A stretch of DNA of 39,113 nucleotides from Candidatus Uhrbacteria bacterium (GCA_016206235.1 JACQRZ010000019.1:1-39113), one strand, 5' to 3'; positions 1 to 8,731 are shown, counted from the first letter of the stretch. Notes: generated by a model not told the origin, from the letters alone. A program made the numbers and translations.

Positions 1-45
1 CCTTTAATATGTATTTGGAAATTGGAAATTAGAAATTAATAATGT

Positions 46-615
46 ATGCCCGTTGTTGACCACACAAAACAATTTCAGCTTCTAGAAAAAATTACGCCCC
101 TTCTTATCGTGTGTATTTTTGGCGTTGTGTGGGGTGTTTCGTATTACCTCTATATACAACATGAGCTTCAGCGGTACCTTTCAGGAGGTACGCTCCATCA
201 GGAAACGGTGAAGCGACAGCTTGCAGACCGCAGCTCCTATCTCGAGCGACTCAAACATTTTGCTGCACTCTACAATGAGCAGGGTACCGATCCAAAAAAC
301 GCATTTGCATCCATTGCACCTCTCAAAAAAGACATACCTTCTTTATTTCAACTGTATGAACAAATCGCATACAAGCACAATCTGGGGCTGCAATTAGTTG
401 ATATTATTGGTCAAGATGGAAGCCGCAAGGATGCTCCTGGAATTAAGGAAGTTATCATTGCACTTAAACTTACCAATGTTGATTACGAAAAAATGAAGAG
501 TTTGCTTGCCGATATTGAAACAAACGCTCGACTCACCGATGTACAGTCATTTGACTTTGACCCTGAGTCGCGCTCACTTTCTCTTAATGTGAAGATGTAC
601 TATTTTGCAAAATAA
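46..615 (+). CDS. pilO: Type IV pilus assembly protein, PilO-like
   Basis: Probable inner-membrane alignment protein of a type IV pilus machine. The 189-residue protein has a short cytoplasmic N terminus, one strong membrane helix at about residues 18-38 (PLLIVCIFGVVWGVSYYLYI), then a helical stretch and a soluble C-terminal alpha/beta domain, which is the PilO plan of helix, coiled coil and ferredoxin-like domain. The start at ATG 46 is the first in frame and fits the topology. It overlaps the next gene by one base (TAATG), and pilB follows, so all are likely one transcript. PilO families diverge strongly in sequence, so the assignment rests on topology and context rather than on conserved residues. 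Upstream pilus genes (PilM/PilN-like) are probably just outside the window. Confidence 0.72.
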   Translation: MPVVDHTKQFQLLEKITPLLIVCIFGVVWGVSYYLYIQHELQRYLSGGTLHQETVKRQLADRSSYLERLKHFAALYNEQGTDPKNAFASIAPLKKDIPSLFQLYEQIAYKHNLGLQLVDIIGQDGSRKDAPGIKEVIIALKLTNVDYEKMKSLLADIETNARLTDVQSFDFDPESRSLSLNVKMYYFAK

Positions 616-926
616 TGAGTTTTATGAAGTCATCACTTTCGCAACTCACAATAAAAAAGAATTCTCCGGTAAAAAATACGATCATGCTAGTGTGCGCAGT
701 GCTGATCGGTATCGCTGCGTATCTTATTTACGCATCGAGCATAAAATCTTTCTCGACTGGCATGGATGGAGATAGCAGTACCCCTCTTTCATTAAAGAGT
801 ATCAACTGGAACGAGACCCTCTTTTCAACGCCTGCATTTAAGGAGCTGAAAGTGATTGATGTGAGTGTTGATGCAACAGGGAAGCTCGGAAATTCAAATC
901 CATTCGAACGATTAAAAAAAGAATAG
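615..926 (+). CDS. Small membrane-anchored pilus protein (PilP-like position)
   Basis: A 103-residue protein with one membrane helix at about residues 22-41 and a short extracytoplasmic tail. The tail (LFSTPAFKELKVIDVSVDAT, then GKLGNSNPF) resembles the short segments found in small type IV pilus proteins of candidate-phyla bacteria, where a PilP-like lipoprotein would otherwise sit. Its start overlaps the stop of the PilO-like gene by one base, and pilB starts 10 bp after its stop, so translational coupling within a pilus operon is likely. No enzymatic motif is present. Function is inferred from position and topology; I recognise no named family with certainty. Confidence 0.6.
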   Translation: MSFMKSSLSQLTIKKNSPVKNTIMLVCAVLIGIAAYLIYASSIKSFSTGMDGDSSTPLSLKSINWNETLFSTPAFKELKVIDVSVDATGKLGNSNPFERLKKE

Positions 927-936
927 GGTTTTAGGT

Positions 937-2655
937 ATGAATAAATTGGCTCAACTTCTCATCAATAAGGGGATGATCAAGGAAAGTGATTGGGATGTGC
1001 TCCAATCCGAGGCTGCCAAAGCACATATCCGCATTGAAGATCAGCTCGTAAAGAAAAAGATCATTTCAGAAAAAAATCTTGCCAATCTCCAAGGCGAGTT
1101 ATTTGGATTGCCATTTATTGATCTTGAAAAAGCAGATATTCCGCGCGAGATGCTCACTGTTATTCCTCAAGCAGTCGCGGAGAACTACGAGCTCGTCTTA
1201 TTTGAAAAAAAGGGACATGAAGTAAAAATCGCTCTTGTAGATCCTAGCAATTATCGTGCAATTGAAGCCATTGATTTTTGGGCAAAAAAAGAAGGGTACA
1301 AGCTCTCGCTCTATATCACGACGCTGAGTGGATATCGTAACGCCATGAAAAATTATGTTGTGGTAAAAAAAGAGGTACACGAGGCTCTTGACGTGCTTGA
1401 ACAACAGCATGCGTCCGACGCGCGCGGTAAGCGCCAGGAAAAACTCGTTGAAATTATTCGCAAAGCGCCAGTTGCAAAAATCGTTGCGCTCATGATTCAA
1501 GAAGCTGTTGATTTGAATACTTCCGATATTCACATCGAGCCGGGTTCCGCAGAGTCCCGTATCCGATTTCGCATTGATGGCATGCTGAAGACGTATCTTG
1601 CGTTTCCCACATCATTTCACACATCAATTGTATCGCGCATTAAAGTGCTTGCCGATCTGAAGATCGACGAAACGCGCATACCGCAAGATGGCCGTATTCG
1701 CATGAATATTTACGGGCAAGACATTAACTTGCGCGTCTCAACACTGCCCCTTATCGATAATGAAAAAGTGGTGATGCGTATTTTGCCGACTGCTTCAAAG
1801 GTGATCACCCTTCAAGAACTTGGTTTTTGGTCGCACGCTCTTGATGATCTCAATAGAATCATCGCCCGTCCTACAGGTGTATTACTCGTAAGCGGACCGA
1901 CAGGCTCTGGTAAATCAACAACGCTGTATTCGCTTTTGACAGCACTCAACAACGATAAGAGCAATATCACGACACTTGAAGATCCCGTTGAGTATTTTTT
2001 GAGTGGGGTCAACCAAGTGCAGATTAGCACTGAAGTAGGTTTAACGTTTGCCTCAGGTCTTCGGGCAATTTTGCGTCAGGACCCCAATATTGTGATGGTT
2101 GGTGATATCCGTGATAACGTGACAGCAGAACTTTCAACACACGCCGCTTTGACTTGTCATTTTATGCTTTCTACTATCCATGCAAAAGATGTGCTTGGCG
2201 TTATTCCACGTTTGATCGACATGCACGTTGAACCTTTTCTTATTTCTGCGGCGCTCAACACCATTATTGCACAGCGTTTAGTTCGCAAGCTGTGTGACAA
2301 GTGCAAAGAGCCTCAACAAATTCCTCAGTTGCTCGAAGCAGAGGTGCGCAAGGAACTTGACTTGATACCTCAGAAAGATGTGTTAGAAGGCATTGATCTT
2401 TCCACCCTCACTGTCTATCAAGGAAGGGGATGTGAGGCGTGCAATAAGAATGGATATAAGGGGCGGACCGTTGTTTCAGAACTCTTAGCTATGACAGAGA
2501 ACCTTACGCAGATCCTTTCAGCGAAATTTTCTCTTGAAGATCTTTCAAAAGAAATGAAGATCCAGGAAAAGATGACACTCAAGCAAGACGCAATTGTGAA
2601 AGCATTGAAAGGCCTTACGTCGATCGACGAGTTTATTCGGGTTACACGAGAGTAA
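937..2655 (+). CDS. pilB: Type IV pilus assembly ATPase PilB (GspE family)
   Basis: Hexameric cytoplasmic ATPase that powers pilus extension. The 572-residue length is normal for PilB/GspE. Residues 1-150 form the N-terminal MshE/GspE-type domain. The core has SDIHIEP near 197, Walker A GPTGSGKST near 320, the Asp box LEDPVEY near 347, and a His-box stretch ending STIHAKD near 410. Two CxxC pairs (LCDKC near 452, GCEAC near 499) form the zinc-binding tetracysteine typical of PilB. One oddity is that the Walker B segment reads VGDIRD where the family normally has VGEIRD, so the catalytic Glu is Asp. It lies in the pilus operon, 10 bp after the small pilus gene and before a degenerate PilT-like gene. 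Confidence 0.93.
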   Translation: MNKLAQLLINKGMIKESDWDVLQSEAAKAHIRIEDQLVKKKIISEKNLANLQGELFGLPFIDLEKADIPREMLTVIPQAVAENYELVLFEKKGHEVKIALVDPSNYRAIEAIDFWAKKEGYKLSLYITTLSGYRNAMKNYVVVKKEVHEALDVLEQQHASDARGKRQEKLVEIIRKAPVAKIVALMIQEAVDLNTSDIHIEPGSAESRIRFRIDGMLKTYLAFPTSFHTSIVSRIKVLADLKIDETRIPQDGRIRMNIYGQDINLRVSTLPLIDNEKVVMRILPTASKVITLQELGFWSHALDDLNRIIARPTGVLLVSGPTGSGKSTTLYSLLTALNNDKSNITTLEDPVEYFLSGVNQVQISTEVGLTFASGLRAILRQDPNIVMVGDIRDNVTAELSTHAALTCHFMLSTIHAKDVLGVIPRLIDMHVEPFLISAALNTIIAQRLVRKLCDKCKEPQQIPQLLEAEVRKELDLIPQKDVLEGIDLSTLTVYQGRGCEACNKNGYKGRTVVSELLAMTENLTQILSAKFSLEDLSKEMKIQEKMTLKQDAIVKALKGLTSIDEFIRVTRE

Positions 2656-2740
2656 CGGAGTTTCTAGTTTATAGTTTATAGAATTTGACGGAGAGAGATG
2701 GGCACTATAAACTACAAACTACTCACTAAAAACTGATTGT
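2656..2740. repeat. Spacer of degenerate TTTATAG-type repeats between pilB and the pilT-like gene
   Basis: The 85-bp spacer carries CTAGTTTATAGTTTATAG on one side and, further on, CTATAAACTACAAACTACTC, which is roughly its reverse complement, so it could fold. Similar low-complexity stretches fill other spacers in the window (for example 16980-17030, 20660-20690, 29475-29515, 31980-32015 and 33130-33175). No gene is visible. Confidence 0.6.
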
Positions 2741-3814
2741 ATGGATACCGCCCAAAGTCTTATCTTCAAAAGACTCCTAACCGATGCCGCAAAAAAAGAG
2801 GCATCTGATTTGCACTTAAGCGTGGGATCCCGTCCCATGATTCGCGTCGATGGCGCACTGCGTGTTATGGACGATGAAGATATGATGACGCAAGAATCAC
2901 TCAAAGGTATTGTTGACGCAGTAACAACCGATGAGCAGCGCGCAGAATTAAACACGAAAAAAGATCTTATTTTTACGACCGTTTTTGACAATCGCATTCG
3001 CGCAAAAATCCATATTTTTTTTCAAGAAGGATTTTTTACCGTATCGCTGCGCTTCTTGAGTGTGAACGTAAAAACATTGCGCGAGATGAAGTTGCCCGAA
3101 AGCCTGTTTCATTTTACGCATCTTCAAGACGGACTTGTCATTATTGGGGGAGATAATGGTTCGGGTCGAACAACGCTTGCGGCCGCTTTTCTTGAAGAGA
3201 TTAATCGTTCGAGCGTAAAACATATTCTCACAGTGGAAGATCCGATCGAGTACAATCTGGTAAGCAATAAAAGTATTGTCAATCAGCGAGAAGTTGGAAG
3301 AGACGTGCCATCAATTGAGGAGGGGTTAGTATATGCGCAAAAAGAAGACGTCGACGCAGTATTTATATGCGATCTTGGAAATGAGAGAGTTATTCGAAAG
3401 GCGCTCGAGCTTGCCGACGCCGGCATTCTCGTGTTTGTCATTATGAATACGAACTCGTCATTGACTGCAATTGAACGGATCATTTCGAGCTTTGATGAAC
3501 ATGAACAAGTATTGATTCGGGAGCTTTTGGCTCAAGTATTGCGTGGCATTATTATTCAGTCGCTCGTGCCAAAAATTGGAGGCAGTTTTGTGACGGTCCA
3601 TGAAGTGCTCTTGAATAATGCAGCGGTAAAGACGTTTATCCAGTCTAATAGACTACAACAATTGCCCCAGGTAATCAAAGCATCACGCGCGGAAGGCATG
3701 ATGAGTTTTGATCATGAACTCGCAAAATATGTGAAAGACCAAGAAGTGACAGCCGAGCAGGCACGTGAAGTCGCAAAAGACAAGCAGACACTAGAGTTAC
3801 TCCTGCACACATGA
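2741..3814 (+). CDS. PilT-like pilus ATPase homologue with degenerate catalytic motifs
   Basis: A 357-residue PilT-family protein by length, N-terminal domain (ASDLHLSVGSRPMIRVDG near 21-38) and Asp box VEDPIEY near 165. The catalytic motifs are altered. Walker A reads GGDNGSGRTT near 136, so the phosphate-binding Lys is Arg. The region that should read ALRQDPDxxxVGExRD reads AQKEDVDAVFICDLGN near 200-215, losing the catalytic Glu and the RD pair. The His box is AGILVFVIMNTNSS instead of TGHLVxSTLHTN. The frame is intact, so this is a retained protein, not a decayed gene. It probably cannot hydrolyse ATP normally and may act as a structural or regulatory partner of PilB or of another PilT. 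It follows pilB by 85 bp. Confidence 0.82.
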   Translation: MDTAQSLIFKRLLTDAAKKEASDLHLSVGSRPMIRVDGALRVMDDEDMMTQESLKGIVDAVTTDEQRAELNTKKDLIFTTVFDNRIRAKIHIFFQEGFFTVSLRFLSVNVKTLREMKLPESLFHFTHLQDGLVIIGGDNGSGRTTLAAAFLEEINRSSVKHILTVEDPIEYNLVSNKSIVNQREVGRDVPSIEEGLVYAQKEDVDAVFICDLGNERVIRKALELADAGILVFVIMNTNSSLTAIERIISSFDEHEQVLIRELLAQVLRGIIIQSLVPKIGGSFVTVHEVLLNNAAVKTFIQSNRLQQLPQVIKASRAEGMMSFDHELAKYVKDQEVTAEQAREVAKDKQTLELLLHT

Positions 3815-3918
3815 ATGCAGGGGTAATGACCAATTTCTAATTCCCAATATCCAAATAACTCTCAAATTTGAAAAGGTTAAAAGAATTTTGGTATGCATTG
3901 GACATTGGATATTTGAAA
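3815..3918. other. Convergent spacer, pilT-like / pyrC
   Basis: This 104-bp AT-rich spacer lies between the stops of two converging genes. It holds CCAATATCCAAATA and, about 50 bp later, GGATATTTG, an imperfect inverted pair that may serve as a weak bidirectional terminator. No T-tract terminator of classic form is visible. Confidence 0.4.
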
Positions 3919-4932
3919 TTATTTTGGCACAACGTGCCAATTGAGTGTTTCCCCGGCTTTGAATGGAACGACACCGCCGTATTCGAGCGGAACGGTCCAT
4001 TCTTTTTTTTCGAGAACCAGTTTTTCTTGTGAAAGCGGCAGGCCATAACATTCTGCTCCAAACTGTGAGACGAAGCTTTCCAGTTTTTCAAGTGCGTTGT
4101 TTTGCTCAAAAAGGTCTGCCAAGAGTGGCAAAGCAACCGGTGCTGTAAAAATACCAGCCATGCCAGAACTCGCCTCTTTCTTTTTTTGGGCATGTGGTGC
4201 GCTGTCCGAGCCAAAAAAGAACTTCGGATTTCCGCTCAACGCTGCCATGAGAAGTGCATTTCGATCTTTCGGCGTTTTTGCAATTGGCTTGCAAAAGTGG
4301 TGGGTTTTCAGCATTCCGCCAATAACATCGTCGAGCGTGAGGATGAGGTGATGTACGGTGATGGTGGCAGCAACCGTGTCGGGCAGCTCGGAGATGAGAC
4401 TGACTGCCGCTGCGCTTGAGACGTGCTCAAAAACAATGTTGAGTCGAGGAAAATCTGCGACACTTTTTTTGAGTATGGGAAGAAATAACTCTTCTCGCTT
4501 GAGACAGAAAACGTTCGGAGTCGGGTCTTCCCCATGAAGCAATAGGAGCATTCCACACTCTTGCATCGCCTCAACTACAGGGTAGAGGCGATTAAAATCG
4601 CTTACACCGTCGTCAGAACCTGTCGTCATATTCTTTGGATACACCTTGCCGGCAACTGTTCCAATCTTTTTTGCCTCGGCGATCATTTCGGGCGTTGTAT
4701 TGTCATTCACATACAGTGTCATGAGCGGTTCAAATGCTTCTCCTTTGAGATTCGAAAGAATGCGTGCCCGATAACTTTCTACGTCTGCCGCAGTTAAGAT
4801 TTTTGGCGAGAGATTTGGCATTACCGTAGCGCGCGCGAATTGCGCTGCGCTCAAGGGCAGGACGTTGGCGAGCATATCACCATCTCGCAGATGAAGATGA
4901 AAGTCGTCGGGTTTTCGAATCTCGAGTTGCAT
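3919..4932 (-). CDS. pyrC: Dihydroorotase
   Basis: Zinc amidohydrolase that cyclises N-carbamoyl-aspartate to dihydroorotate in de novo pyrimidine synthesis. The 337 residues match the short class II PyrC (E. coli type). The metal-binding DFHLHLRDG is at residues 10-18, the probable carboxylated Lys lies in AGKVYPKNMTTGSDDGV near 94-110, LHGED is near 140, FEHVSS near 172, and the distal Asp segment GSDSAPH is near 243. The C terminus VVPFKAGETLNWHV is family-like. The start MQLEIRKPDDFHLH is the normal PyrC N terminus. It lies 9 bp after pyrD on the same strand, so the two are co-transcribed. Confidence 0.95.
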   Translation of the reverse strand: MQLEIRKPDDFHLHLRDGDMLANVLPLSAAQFARATVMPNLSPKILTAADVESYRARILSNLKGEAFEPLMTLYVNDNTTPEMIAEAKKIGTVAGKVYPKNMTTGSDDGVSDFNRLYPVVEAMQECGMLLLLHGEDPTPNVFCLKREELFLPILKKSVADFPRLNIVFEHVSSAAAVSLISELPDTVAATITVHHLILTLDDVIGGMLKTHHFCKPIAKTPKDRNALLMAALSGNPKFFFGSDSAPHAQKKKEASSGMAGIFTAPVALPLLADLFEQNNALEKLESFVSQFGAECYGLPLSQEKLVLEKKEWTVPLEYGGVVPFKAGETLNWHVVPK

Positions 4933-4941
4933 AAATTACTT

Positions 4942-5976
4942 TTATTTCGCGTAGAGTTGATGCGCGTAATTGATAACCGATTGTACTCGCCATGGCCGTA
5001 AAAAAGTCATTGACCCAATCACGATTGCAGAAGCCCCGGCTTGATAGAGCTCGCGAACATCTTTTTTGGAAAGGACGCCGCCGCAGCCTGTGATGGGCTT
5101 GGAAAGTCCTTGCTTACGCGCGGTGCGTATCCACTCAGCAACTAAGGGCAAGAGAGGCTTGCCAGAAAGTCCGCCGCCACCGAATTGAGCAAGTGGGGAG
5201 GCAGTGGTTCCAAACAGCTTTTTCCAGTTAATTTTATCTGGCATCGTTCCCCAAGGAAGGGTGTTGGACATGCAAATTGAATCGCAGGCAGGATGATTGC
5301 TTACTTCAAGCGCTGCTGGCACGGGCATGAGAAGGTTGAATTTCAGCTCAAGCGGAATGCCGAGCTCTGAGAAGATATCAAGCAATTGACATGATTCATA
5401 AACAAGTTCATTAATGGGATGTGAGGGATTTACCCCGTTAGAGATAGCCCGCCTAAGTCCTTCGGACGCGCTAGCGCGGGCGAGATCTCTAACGGGGTGA
5501 AGTCCTACATTCGGGCACGATACGTTGATTTGCAAGCCAACCTTTCCATGAAAATCTGGCAGGTACTTTTTAAAAAGCGCTGCAAACTCCTTCGCTTCAG
5601 ATAAGCGCTCCTCAACAGTTTTACTTACTGACATGAATGAGATAAAAAAAGCGTCTGTTCGCTGCTGCCATAACCCCTTTTCAAAAAGTGTTTGTGCCCC
5701 AGGTCCGCTTAATCCGACAGCATTAAGCGCAATGCCCTTGAAGGGTTTTGCAACAATGCACTTTGGTTTAAAGTCTTTTGGCGTGATGCCGTCTTTTTTG
5801 AGAGGCATGTTTCCTGCGCGGGGATGGAGAGTTGTCGTCTTTGCAACAAATGTGCAGCCGCTGAACCGTAAACCAAGGGGTGCAAGTGGCTTATGGTAGG
5901 GATACCCTTCACCAAAAAATCCCATGCACCCAGAAGCGCCAAGCACGTGCCCAAATTCAATTCCTCGTAGTTTCAT
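4942..5976 (-). CDS. pyrD: Dihydroorotate dehydrogenase with in-frame palindromic insertion
   Basis: FMN enzyme oxidising dihydroorotate to orotate. It has 344 residues. N-terminal features fit the DHODH barrel (VAKTTTLHPR near 44; NAVGLSGPG near 86). The substrate loop INVSCPNVGLHP is near 152. FMN-phosphate motifs follow: GGGGLSG near 254, GCGGVLSKKDV near 287 and GASAIVIGSMTF near 306. Directly after NVGLHP come about 22 residues (VRD...GVN) encoded by a perfect palindromic element (5432-5498), followed by PSHPINELVYE, which reads as the direct continuation of the normal domain. The frame survives, so the enzyme is probably active, but the insert sits next to the catalytic loop. The start at 5976 faces the glyS promoter. 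pyrC follows at 9 bp. Confidence 0.93.
   Translation of the reverse strand: MKLRGIEFGHVLGASGCMGFFGEGYPYHKPLAPLGLRFSGCTFVAKTTTLHPRAGNMPLKKDGITPKDFKPKCIVAKPFKGIALNAVGLSGPGAQTLFEKGLWQQRTDAFFISFMSVSKTVEERLSEAKEFAALFKKYLPDFHGKVGLQINVSCPNVGLHPVRDLARASASEGLRRAISNGVNPSHPINELVYESCQLLDIFSELGIPLELKFNLLMPVPAALEVSNHPACDSICMSNTLPWGTMPDKINWKKLFGTTASPLAQFGGGGLSGKPLLPLVAEWIRTARKQGLSKPITGCGGVLSKKDVRELYQAGASAIVIGSMTFLRPWRVQSVINYAHQLYAK
5432..5498. repeat. 67-bp palindromic element inside pyrD
   Basis: Terminal arms ACCCCGTTAGAGAT (5432-5445) and ATCTCTAACGGGGT (5485-5498) are perfect 14-bp reverse complements. Further in, GCCCGC (5447-5452) pairs with GCGGGC (5476-5481), and the tip GTCC-TTC-GGAC (5457-5467) closes the hairpin. 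The same terminal sequence CCCGTTAGAG/CTCTAACGGG bounds the parB-murA spacer at 17921-18026. The element is translated in frame as part of PyrD. This looks like a dispersed palindromic element, analogous in behaviour to Rickettsia palindromic elements that insert in frame in proteins; homology to those is not claimed. Confidence 0.85.
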
Positions 5977-6004
5977 TACTTCAGCTTATCATGCAACCAT
6001 ACCG

Positions 6005-6033
6005 TTGCAATATCGGGCTTTTCTCGGTATGAT
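6005..6033 (+). promoter_or_regulatory. Sigma-70-type promoter for glyS
   Basis: TTGCAA (6005-6010), a 17-bp spacer and TATGAT (6028-6033) form a near-consensus promoter. The expected transcription start is near 6040, which excludes the upstream in-frame ATGs at 5924 and 6029 and supports translation from 6065 or 6077. Confidence 0.7.
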
Positions 6034-6064
6034 GATGGGGTACAAGATTCGTAAAAGTATTGAT

Positions 6065-7348
6065 ATGGTTTCAGATATGGACAAGCTCGTTTCTCTTTGT
6101 AAGCGGCGGGGGTTTATCTTTCCTGGCAGCGAGATTTATGGCGGACTTGCAAACTCATGGGATTACGGCCCAGTTGGCGTTGAGCTGAAAAACAACATTA
6201 AACAGGCGTGGTGGAAGCGTTTTGTCGGGCTACGTAGCGATATGGTTGGCATTGACGCAGCACTCATGATGAATCCAAAAGTATGGGAAGCGTCGGGGCA
6301 CGTCGACAACTTCACCGATCCTTTAGCTGATTGCAAAAAGTGCCATCAGCGGTTTCGCGCCGACATGATTTCCGACGAGCATGCCAAAACATGCGGCGGT
6401 GAGCTGACCGAGGCGAAGTTGTTTAACTTGATGTTCAAGACGCACCTTGGTCCCGTGGAAGACGCTTCGGCCGTTGTCTACTTGCGGCCAGAGACGGCGC
6501 AAGCCATGTTCGCCGATTTTAAAAATGTCGTTGATTCAAGCAGGGTGCGTATTCCTTTTGGCATTGCTCAAATCGGTAAAGCCTTTCGCAATGAAATAAC
6601 ACCCGGAAACTTTATCTTCCGCACGCGCGAGTTCGAGCAAATGGAAATAGAGTATTTCATTAAGGAGGATCGGTGGCAGGAGCACTTCGAATACTGGTTG
6701 AACCAAATGAAAGAGTGGATGAAATTTTGCGGCTTGAGTGAAAAAAATCTCCACTTCTATGAGATTCCAGACGGGGAGCGGGCGCATTATTCCAAACGCA
6801 CTGTCGATATCGAGTATTCGTTTCCTTTTGGTATGAAGGAGCTCTATGGTATCGCCTATCGAACTGACTTCGATCTCAAGAGGCATCAAGAATATTCTGG
6901 GAAGGACTTGCGCTATACTGATCCGCAAACACAGGAAAAGTATCTCCCGCATGTGATTGAACCAACGTTTGGCGTGGACCGCACTCTATTGGCCGTGCTT
7001 TCCGAGCACTTTTATGAAGAAGAGGATCGGATCGTCTTAAAGCTGCCAACACCATTAGCACCATATAAGACGGCAGTATTCCCGTTGCTTGCCAATAAAC
7101 CCCAGCTTGTCGAGAAGGCACAGGAGTTACTATCTGATTTGAGCACAACGTATCCTATTGCATGGGATGATCGTGGTAATATTGGAAAGCGCTATTACGC
7201 ACAAGACGAGATCGGAACGCCGTTTTGTATTACGGTTGATTTTGAAACGCTTGACACCGATACCGTTACGGTTCGAGATAGAGACAGTATGAAGCAGGAA
7301 AGAATTGCAATTCATGAGCTCAAAGAGTATCTAAAAGAAAAATTATAG
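6065..7348 (+). CDS. glyS: Glycyl-tRNA synthetase, single-chain type
   Basis: Class II synthetase that charges tRNA-Gly; this is the alpha2 form used by eukaryotes, archaea and many bacteria, not the alpha2beta2 form. The N terminus CKRRGFIFPGSEIYGG and WDYGPVG lead motif 1. A CKKC pair lies near 92. Motif 2 is in FRNEITPGNFIFRTREFEQME near 177-197, motif 3 in IEPTFGVDRTLLAVL near 299-313, and the C-terminal anticodon-binding domain covers about residues 330-427. The reading frame opens earlier (5924), overlapping pyrD, but the promoter at 6005-6033 makes ATG 6065 (MVSDMDKL) the best start; ATG 6077 is the alternative. It is followed by an AT-rich spacer and the M16 protease gene. Confidence 0.95.
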   Translation: MVSDMDKLVSLCKRRGFIFPGSEIYGGLANSWDYGPVGVELKNNIKQAWWKRFVGLRSDMVGIDAALMMNPKVWEASGHVDNFTDPLADCKKCHQRFRADMISDEHAKTCGGELTEAKLFNLMFKTHLGPVEDASAVVYLRPETAQAMFADFKNVVDSSRVRIPFGIAQIGKAFRNEITPGNFIFRTREFEQMEIEYFIKEDRWQEHFEYWLNQMKEWMKFCGLSEKNLHFYEIPDGERAHYSKRTVDIEYSFPFGMKELYGIAYRTDFDLKRHQEYSGKDLRYTDPQTQEKYLPHVIEPTFGVDRTLLAVLSEHFYEEEDRIVLKLPTPLAPYKTAVFPLLANKPQLVEKAQELLSDLSTTYPIAWDDRGNIGKRYYAQDEIGTPFCITVDFETLDTDTVTVRDRDSMKQERIAIHELKEYLKEKL

Positions 7349-7426
7349 TCATAAATGCTATATTGCTATATTGTTAAACAGCTAAACAGTATAACAATGT
7401 AACAATAATAAAACAATATATTTTCT

Positions 7427-8701
7427 ATGTACATCAAACATACTCTCGACAATAATGTCCGTGCCATTCTAGCACCACTGCATGACACAAAAACTGTTAC
7501 GGTGCTTGTACTTTTTGGCGTTGGATCGCGCTATGAACAAAAAAATATCAACGGCATTTCGCATTTTATTGAACACATGATGTTTAAGGGAACAAAAAAG
7601 CGGCCAACCGCGCTCTCTATCTCCAAAGAGCTCGATGCGGTTGGTGCGGAGTACAATGCCTATACTTCTAAAGATGTAACAGGATATTGGATTAAAATTG
7701 ACCATGAAAAGTTGCCGCTCGCGCTCGATTTGGTTTCGGATATGCTCTACAACTCAAAGTTCGACGCGAAAGAAATCGAACGTGAAAAAAAGGTTATTTG
7801 CGAAGAGCTTCATATGTATCGCGATAACCCGATTATGTATGTTGATACGCTCCTCGAAAAAATCATGTTTGAACCCTCCCCGCTCGGCTGGGATATTGGA
7901 GGAGAAGATGACATTATCCTCGGCATGAAGCGAAACGATATGGTTCGCTTTCGCGATTCGCACTATCACGGAGAAAATGTCGTTGTTGGCATTGCTGGAA
8001 ATTTTGACGAGAAAAAAGGCCTTGATCTTATTGCCAAGTCATTTGGCAACCCCATGGAAAAGGGTGTTCACGCAAATGTGTTTAAACCGTTCAAATACAC
8101 GCTTTCCAAAAAACCAAAGATGATCGTTCACTTTAAGGAGACCGAACAAGTCCAGCTTGATATGGGATTTCATGCCTATGGGTACGGCGACAAGCAGTGC
8201 CATGCAGCAGCCATGTTGAGTAACATCCTGGGCGCTGGAATGAGTTCGCGGCTTTTTATTCAAGTTCGAGAGCGATTAGGGCTCTGTTATTCAATCCGTG
8301 CAAGTCACCAATCTTTCCATGATACCGGCGTTTTTTCGGTGCAGGCGGGATTGAATAAAGTTCGAATCCATGAAGCAATCGCCGTTATCTTAAAAGAGCT
8401 AGCAAAGATCCGAGACAATGGGATAACGGCAGGCGAACTCAAGCGAGCAAAGGATAATACCAAAGGACGCATGGCCATTCAATTTGAAGATTCTGAAAAT
8501 GTTGTGTCGTGGTATGTGACTCAAGAAGTGCTTAAGAAAAAAATTGATACGCCAGAAGAACGGTTGAAAAAAATATACGCTGTCACGAAAGAAGACGTAC
8601 AACGAGTGGCAAAAGCTCTCTTTCAAACAAACAAGATCCATCTCGCTCTTATTGGTCCTTATAAAGATCAAAAAGAGTTCTTATCGCTTTTAAAAATATA
8701 G
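7427..8701 (+). CDS. M16 family zinc peptidase (processing peptidase-like)
   Basis: A 424-residue single-unit M16B-type metallopeptidase. The inverted zinc motif HxxEH appears as HFIEH near 46-50, with the distal Glu in EKKVICEELHMYRD near 118-131, so the metal site is complete. The C-terminal half has the conserved segment GMSSRLFIQVRERLGLCYSI near 269-288, which contacts substrate. No signal peptide is visible, so it probably acts in the cytoplasm on peptides or unfolded proteins. The gene stands alone, 78 bp after glyS, and converges on gpmI with 30 bp between stops. The precise substrate cannot be read from sequence. Confidence 0.93.
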   Translation: MYIKHTLDNNVRAILAPLHDTKTVTVLVLFGVGSRYEQKNINGISHFIEHMMFKGTKKRPTALSISKELDAVGAEYNAYTSKDVTGYWIKIDHEKLPLALDLVSDMLYNSKFDAKEIEREKKVICEELHMYRDNPIMYVDTLLEKIMFEPSPLGWDIGGEDDIILGMKRNDMVRFRDSHYHGENVVVGIAGNFDEKKGLDLIAKSFGNPMEKGVHANVFKPFKYTLSKKPKMIVHFKETEQVQLDMGFHAYGYGDKQCHAAAMLSNILGAGMSSRLFIQVRERLGLCYSIRASHQSFHDTGVFSVQAGLNKVRIHEAIAVILKELAKIRDNGITAGELKRAKDNTKGRMAIQFEDSENVVSWYVTQEVLKKKIDTPEERLKKIYAVTKEDVQRVAKALFQTNKIHLALIGPYKDQKEFLSLLKI

Positions 8702-8731
8702 ATTGCGCCGAAAACGACGGGCAAAGGCGAA

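Noticed and set aside
5924..6064. 47-codon N-terminal extension of glyS overlapping pyrD
   Set aside because: A well-formed promoter (6005-6033) lies within it, and family N termini begin near MVSDMDKL.
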